Origin: Micavibrio sp.
GTDB taxonomy: Bacteria > Pseudomonadota > Alphaproteobacteria > Micavibrionales > Micavibrionaceae
DNA: 17,140 nt
Assembly: GCA_030824805.1 (NCBI GenBank)
Contig: JAPJRC010000047.1
Span: 1-17,140 of the forward strand
Direction: 5' to 3'
Made by a program: the position numbers and the translations under genes
In this document: piece after piece, positions 16,028 to 17,140 of the stretch
How positions within the stretch are numbered: the stretch's first letter is position 1
Layout of the letters: each line of letters opens with the position of its first letter
Notes under the pieces: model-generated
What the model saw: the letters and a program-made list of their open reading frames with translations, nothing else
Databases searched by the model: none
What the model was told of the DNA's origin: nothing

Positions 16028-16774
16028 TTATGCCACTTGGCGATTTGTCATGTTAGGATTTAGACTGTTGCGAACAAAGTCAACACGCAGACATTCGGCA
16101 CTTTGAAAACTGGATAACAAAGCTTCAGATTCAACCTTTTTTAAAACATCGAATATGTCTCTGAACCACTCGCCAGGATAAATATCTATCGCTTTAATTG
16201 TACGAAACATTAACGAAAACGCCGCAACTTCTTCTAAAATATAACTTACAGATGTTTTCATGAGGCGTTCAGATGAAAACTCTTTAGCCAAACTCCCCAT
16301 ATGTCTTTTAGAAAAATCCTCAGCCTTTTTATTGATCGCGTTTCTTACATCTTCTCTATTTTCATATAGAGATTTCAAAACATCGTGTGACGCTTTAAAT
16401 TCAGGATGATTTAGCCAGTCATTCCACCGCGTGACTGTCTTGTTAGGTAATACATCTAGTGCCTCTTTGTTTTGGTAAAGCCAATAGTCGCCTTGGGCTA
16501 AAGAAATCTCATATGCTCTTTCCTGATCATAATTGCCGTGGAAAGCTATATTGTGACGTTGCAAAGTATCTGAAATTATCAAAATGACATGGTCAAATCG
16601 CGCAGATGCCCACTCCGCTAAAGCAAAAAATTTGTTTCCATCATGTTTTGGGTTTCCAACGCTTATTTGTAAGCGGGCAGTATCGTGCATTTGCCATGCG
16701 CCCTTATCTTTTACAAAAACTTTGTAAGGGCCAGTTTGGGAAGCGTATTGAATTTGCTTTTTAGAAACGCTCAT
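16028..16774 (-). CDS. tRNA-dependent cyclodipeptide synthase (CDPS) homologue
   Basis: A 248-residue protein that fits the CDPS family, enzymes that use two aminoacyl-tRNAs to make a cyclic dipeptide. Motifs in order: LQISVGN at 35-41, where S38 matches the catalytic serine (S37 in AlbC); FFALAEWASARFDHVILIIS (49-68), the strand-helix after it; TRWNDWLNHPEF (115-126), the conserved mid-region; and YILEE at 178-182, matching the catalytic Tyr178 and Glu182 of AlbC. IYPGEW follows at 198-203, and its YP pair is the signature of the XYP subfamily. The length is typical (AlbC is 239). N41 is present where XYP members usually differ. The ATG overlaps the upstream stop by 14 bases, so translation is coupled to the regulator-like gene. 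Product and activity are unknown. The gene is A+T-rich relative to the T4SS. Confidence 0.78.
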   Translation of the reverse strand: MSVSKKQIQYASQTGPYKVFVKDKGAWQMHDTARLQISVGNPKHDGNKFFALAEWASARFDHVILIISDTLQRHNIAFHGNYDQERAYEISLAQGDYWLYQNKEALDVLPNKTVTRWNDWLNHPEFKASHDVLKSLYENREDVRNAINKKAEDFSKRHMGSLAKEFSSERLMKTSVSYILEEVAAFSLMFRTIKAIDIYPGEWFRDIFDVLKKVESEALLSSFQSAECLRVDFVRNSLNPNMTNRQVA

Positions 16775-17140
16775 CTGCTTCGCTCTTTTCTGGTTGTTTC
16801 AGTACGTCCCACATGACATCAAAAAGGTTTGTCCATGTTTCTGCTAGGAGCGGATCTTTAAAAACGAGGGCTTTTGTGTTGGCATCGGTGCAGACAGCCA
16901 CTTTTCCTCCATAAATTAAAGAAACGTAATTTTTGAATCGTTCTTTGGGCATATAGCGATATTCTTTTAGCGGCCCCATGAGATATGTATTTCCATCTTG
17001 GACAAGCTGTCGCATGCGGATCCCAGAGTTTCTAATTTTTCGATAGCGGTCATTCACTTCGGGTGGAGACATTTTGTCGTCGGCACTGACCCGCCCCCTA
17101 TAAATGAGTCCATGGCAGGAGTGAATCCGGCTAATGTATG
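16761..17140 (-). CDS. Partial gene with TrmB-effector-like C-terminal domain (5' end outside window)
   Basis: The 3' part of a gene on the minus strand. An ATG at 17072 would give 103 residues, but it has no ribosome binding site and the frame stays open to the window edge, so the real start probably lies further right. Numbering from that ATG, residues 12-88 match the C-terminal domain of the XRE regulator at 3078-3749: KIRNSGIRMRQLVQDGNTYL, EYRYMPKERF, LIYGGKVAV, then a helix ending in MW. This is the pattern of TrmB-type effector domains. The missing N-terminus is likely a DNA-binding domain, by inference. It overlaps the cyclodipeptide-synthase-like gene by 14 bases, suggesting a regulator-synthase pair. 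Confidence 0.72.
   Translation of the reverse strand, partial: YISRIHSCHGLIYRGRVSADDKMSPPEVNDRYRKIRNSGIRMRQLVQDGNTYLMGPLKEYRYMPKERFKNYVSLIYGGKVAVCTDANTKALVFKDPLLAETWTNLFDVMWDVLKQPEKSEADERF

Noticed and set aside
1..17140. CRISPR array, tRNA, rRNA, insertion sequence or integrase
   Set aside because: I read through for spaced direct repeats, cloverleaf-like segments and transposase or recombinase motifs and found none.

Overview
This window is the transfer region of a conjugative element (an integrative conjugative element or a plasmid), most likely from an alphaproteobacterium. The evidence is a DUF3363-type VirD2-like relaxase, a complete P-type VirB/VirD4 type IV secretion system (T4SS) and a KikA/TrbM-like secreted protein, a combination typical of alphaproteobacterial elements. 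The exact lineage cannot be read from the sequence. No integrase, replication gene, attachment site, tRNA or insertion sequence is visible, so plasmid versus ICE is undecided.

Layout. From 1 to 2897 on the plus strand lies a relaxase operon: an AT-rich leader with a strong ribosome binding site and a 9-codon mini-ORF, the relaxase, a ribbon-helix-helix-like protein and a three-helix membrane protein. A 180-base gap then carries a near-consensus promoter for an XRE regulator (3078-3749, plus). Converging on it, with only two bases between the stop codons, is the T4SS cluster on the minus strand. In transcription order it reads virB1, a 141-base gap, then virB2, virB3, virB4, virB5, a VirB7-like lipoprotein, an EexN-like lipoprotein, virB6, virB8, virB9, virB10, virB11 and virD4. 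From virB2 to virD4 the genes are separated by at most about ten bases or overlap by 1-4 bases, so they are almost certainly one operon. A KikA/TrbM-like gene (15542-16006, plus) is divergent from virB1.

The right end (16028-17140, minus) is more AT-rich and is the most unusual part. It holds a protein that matches tRNA-dependent cyclodipeptide synthases of the XYP type, including the catalytic Ser, Tyr and Glu positions. This gene overlaps by 14 bases the 3' end of a gene that runs off the window. That partial protein carries the same C-terminal domain (TrmB-effector-like by eye) as the XRE regulator beside the T4SS about 13 kb away.

How the genes fit together. The relaxase nicks and pilots the DNA, VirD4 couples it to the VirB channel, the lytic transglycosylase opens the wall, the pilin pair VirB2/VirB5 makes contact, and the EexN-like lipoprotein may block redundant transfer. 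The two regulators with a shared domain, one next to a cyclodipeptide synthase and one next to the transfer operon, suggest that conjugation may be controlled by a cyclodipeptide signal. That circuit is an inference. The shared domain and the synthase motifs are visible in the sequence.
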